DNA of 64,000 nt from Eretmocerus hayati (Eukaryota; Arthropoda; Insecta; Hymenoptera; Aphelinidae), in NCBI GenBank assembly GCA_029851415.1, contig CM056742.1, positions 191,375,344 through 191,439,343 of the forward strand. Reading direction: 5' to 3'. Positions 55,571 through 64,000 of this stretch are shown in pieces. The first letter of the stretch is position 1, and each line of letters starts with the position of its first letter. Position numbers and translations under genes: made by a program. The notes under the pieces are model-generated. The model was not told the DNA's origin and ran no database searches. It was given only the letters and a program-made list of their open reading frames with translations.

Positions 55571-57499
55571 ATGTATTATCACTCAATATGTGAGAAGGAA
55601 TGAAAAAGTTTTGACTAGACATGCGGGGCATCAATTTTCAACTTCTGAATTTTTGGGCCCAAAGTGCGATAATATACTCATATCTTGAGATTCGCACAGA
55701 AGGGTATCACTGTTGAAGAAATGTCTGCGTTGTCTGCAATATGGTGACTATTCTCCCACACACAAAATTTTACAGTCGATGTAATTTTACAAATTAGAAA
55801 ATCGGGATCCTGGTTGTCTCATTGAAGTGTGTTCCAGCTTTTTTATATCGAAAATAAGCTGTATGTACTGCCTTGATGGACGAGCATACTTTATAGATTA
55901 AGAGAGGAAAAAAATCTCGTTAACAACTTAGGCGGATGATCAAAAAACACTGCACGGCATGAAATATGAGCAGCAACGGCAGTATCGACTAAATTTGCAT
56001 GCGTGAGCGAGTGTATATATCTAAGCGTGAGAGAGATGTTGATCATATTCTATCTAGATTACCGATCTAGCCAACGAGTGGCTCTTTGCTTTTGCGAATA
56101 GCAGGCGTACTGGGTCGGGATGCAATGCCAGTTGCTGATGTTGCGCGAGTTGGATAAACATTGTTGGCACGACTTCTGCATGAGCCTGCGCTGTTGCGAT
56201 TCCTCAACATGAATTGCTCTGCATGCCGCATCTTTATGTCACACCGCAAGTACGGTCGGAGCAATTGAACCGAATTTCAAACAGATGCATTACGTGACCT
56301 GTCAAGCTCAGCGAGAAGCGCGAGGCTCCATCAATTCAACTCTCAAGATTTTGTTCGCCCGCAAAATCTATAAAAATCTAGACTCGATCACACCTTGAAA
56401 ACGAAGTTAGCCACCAAAGAAGCGACAGCGTTGGGTAAGAAGGTGACCCCTGAAAAACGTGTCTACAAACATGTACATGGCAACCACTATTGCGATCTGT
56501 GTCCAAGCCAAAAATTGATTTTGAGGGGAGCTACCGATTGCTCTTTTTAAACTGAAGGTTTGAAATGATTAATCAAAAGCAGAAGATACAGATTTCGTGA
56601 GATTGGACTTATTTTGATTTGATAGAGAGATCTCTTTCGAGTACTCTACCCGATACTCTTGCTTATTGTCAGTTGAAACCACAGTATATAATTGTAGCAT
56701 GATAATGTGGGTCATACAGATGAATAATGTCTACCACACAAAATTAAGATTCAACTACATTTTCAACGTATCCTTATTCTTTTATTGACTTAGGAAATTT
56801 ACAATTGCTACATTCATAATCGTAATATCACATTTCCGCGAAAATATTTCAAAAAGTATAGATTCTGTACAGTTCAAAGTTAAAAAGCTTTAAAAAGGAA
56901 AATATGTAATCATTTGAGAAAGAGCTAAGCACGCTCGTTTCGATTTATGTATTTCGATTGCCCTCTTTGGGGCTGGTGATACCTAATCAACTCGAAATCA
57001 TTTGGGTGGTACTTCTGTGTATTTTGAGCGATTGAGTAGTCTCAAAGATATTTCAACAACTTTCCTTCGCACAAAGGCCTTCAAATCGCTCTCATAAAAG
57101 TAACTTACAAGAATGTTCCATTCACACACTCATAGATTCTTGTGCGAAAATTCGCGAAGAAGCACCCATTCAGGGCGCCATCACAAAGAGACTTGCGAGG
57201 AATTCCTGTGTTCATTCGTTAGTTGAAAAATGTCGAAGCTACAACGATCACATTGATCAAATGATTCTCTTTCATTCGCATGATGCACACCCTAGTATGA
57301 TATTGATGATTCTGATGATTGAAAAGCCACGGATTTCCATGATTATTTCTTTCCGCATCGGTTTGCAATGATTAAATTAAGAGTTCTAAAACAAACACTG
57401 TTTGACAGTCATGTTACTTTAGAGTTGAGTGAAGCATTAGCCTCCTAGATTAGAGAGCAATCAGGGGATCGCACAGTTTCATTTTTACATAATTTACAG
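55571..57499. other. Presumed HERC2 3' flank and intergenic DNA
   Basis: The HERC2 3' UTR must begin at 57499 and run leftward. The nearest clear AATAAA on the minus strand is at 56786-56781 (TTTATT on the plus strand), about 715 bases beyond the stop; a nearer variant signal is possible. A 65-codon minus-strand frame (56067-56264) has plausible protein composition but no family. Confidence 0.4.
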
Positions 57500-62515
<5,016 letters not shown>

Positions 62516-64000
62516 CTGCATCGTAAACGAACAAAATAATCATCCCAAGTCAGCCTTGGCGTATGGAATACGTGGAGTCGAATACAATAAATTGGTGATA
62601 TTTAGGATGAATTTCAGAACTATTTTCACCGTAGGATGGCGTTATCTCCAAAATTTTTAAAAAACCTACACGAAAACTCTCAAGCCACTTGTCAATGATT
62701 ATCACGGACGTTAGAAAAATTACAAAAAGGTATTGAGATCGTCGTTTCATCGTATGAAATACTTCATCATGATTATAGGGTATCTATGGAAATTTTGGGA
62801 CCAAACTCAAGGACTTTACAAGGATTTCAAGGAGGCGGATCTGAAAAATTCAAGGATTTCTTAAGGGCAACTGCAGGCTTTTACAATATTCTTGGACAAA
62901 ATTTTATTCGTAGAAAAATATAACTACTCAAGTTACACAAATGATCATACATCATGTCGCTTGAGTCATGAATACATGCTTGTTTACGAGGAAAACGGAA
63001 AAATAATCAAAATGAAGTACGTGGGATACATATCTTCCAACAATACGCTAATAAAAGAGATTAGCAGAATGCTTTCTCTTAGCGAAATAGTCTTAGATGA
63101 TCACTCAAATTAATGATTAATTTGGAAAACTGATCAAATTCCAGAATCATGATTGGAATTCCCACAGAATAGTTTTATTTTCCCTGTGGTCCAGCCCATT
63201 TCATTCTCACCTCATATTATACACATATTAAACATACAAAAACAATCGTTTGGTTAAGACGAAGTTTTGATAGAGTTGGTTTATAGATGATGAAAATGGA
63301 ATTCTTCAAGGAAATTTTGATTATTAGAAGGAAAATTGGATTCTAATCGGGTTCAGACCTAGTTGAAGCAAATTCGGTTCCAACCAATGGTTGTAGAATT
63401 CTGGAAAAGCATCTCTCTAGTTTATTGAAAGGTGGATAGATTAGTTGTAGAGAGAGATCTAAGACAAAATGAATTTTAGTTGAAATTGTTTCATTATCTT
63501 TCGAGTTATTTTGACGAGATTCCCTCTTAGAGGAATTCAGATGACCTACACTCGGGTTTTTTGTGCACGATATATCGTCTGGTTGAGGCTAAATCTTAAC
63601 ATAGTTGGTATGAAGATGATAAAAATGGAGTCTTTGGAAATTTTTTGGATTTTTGGAGAATAAATTGAATTTTGACTGTATTAAAACGGATTTTGAAAGA
63701 ATTCGATATCAACCAATCGATTCAGAATGACGGGAAAGTATTAACTTAGTTTATCAAAATTTGGATGGATTAGTTTGTGGGGGAGATATGAGAAAAGTAT
63801 GAATATCGAAAAAAATATTTTTGTATATTTTGAGTTATTTTTTTGAGGAATCTACTTAGAAAGATTTGGGTTATCTAGAGTGAGGTTTTTTAAGCAAAGT
63901 CTGTAACTTGGTTGAAAGGGAATTTCGATACAATTTGTTCAAGTATGCTCAAAATGGAGTTTTTGTTGAAAATCTTCGGTTTTTGTTAAAAATTGAGGTT
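62516..64000. other. HERC2 upstream intron filled with dispersed repeats
   Basis: No HERC2 exon is visible upstream of 62515. From about 62770 a stretch with GGGACCAAACTCAAGGACTT looks like a dispersed element. From about 63040 the sequence is the inverse of 4560-5330: AGCAGAATGCTTTCTCTTAG and TCAAATTCCAGAATCATGAT match near 5220-5310, and the TGGTTGAGG/CCAACCA stretches match near 4610 and 4940. Confidence 0.65.

Overview
The window is eukaryotic nuclear DNA, most likely from an insect. Two conserved genes are built from short GC-rich exons with GT-AG introns. They sit in AT-rich DNA packed with transposable elements, R1-type LINE and copia/gypsy remnants, and long inverted-repeat (foldback) elements. 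The GC-rich exons in AT-rich flanks would fit a hymenopteran, but that is inference; nothing in the window fixes the species.

Genes. On the minus strand, 6610-13626 carries eight coding exons of sarcosine dehydrogenase (SARDH, mitochondrial sarcosine oxidation). I rebuilt them from splice sites that keep the reading frame at every junction. The first (mitochondrial presequence) exon and the C-terminal aminomethyltransferase-like exons are not visible, so the gene is cut off at the left edge, carries an intron of more than 6.6 kb, or is truncated. On the minus strand, 57500-62515 carries the last eight exons of HERC2, a giant RCC1/HECT E3 ubiquitin ligase. They run from the third RCC1 propeller through the whole HECT domain, including its catalytic cysteine, to the stop codon. 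One HERC2 intron has a GC-AG donor. The two genes have no evident functional link.

Layout. 1-5560: a foldback element and a triplicated ~850-bp repeat that also occurs near 12.7 kb and 63-64 kb. 5561-13630: SARDH, with small inverted-repeat elements in its introns. 13.8-22.5 kb: nested palindromes present as two inverted copies, with a LINE insertion in one copy and a SINE with a 5S-rRNA-like promoter segment between them. 23.5-25.1 kb: a mosaic of related short repeats. 26.1-29.4 kb: a 3.25-kb foldback. 30.4-31.5 kb: CpG-rich, ORF-rich DNA of unknown meaning. 32.8-35.8 kb: a palindrome with a TA-flanked element in one arm. 35.85-38 kb: a gypsy pol remnant split by another foldback. 39.6-43.6 kb: degenerate tandem repeats. 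43.78-49.84 kb: a copia-type LTR with primer-binding site, a TTAA-flanked element, possible host exons and a broken copia-type gag-pol. 50.4-53.4 kb: a non-autonomous hAT-like element with a perfect 8-bp target duplication. 53.4-57.5 kb: small repeats and unassigned DNA. 57.5-64 kb: HERC2 and repeat-filled intron.

The strongest unusual signals are the density and nesting of long palindromes, often with a paralogous empty site elsewhere in the window, and the 5S-derived SINE with a 15-bp target-site duplication. Most long open frames outside the two genes are by-products of repeats or belong to dead transposons.
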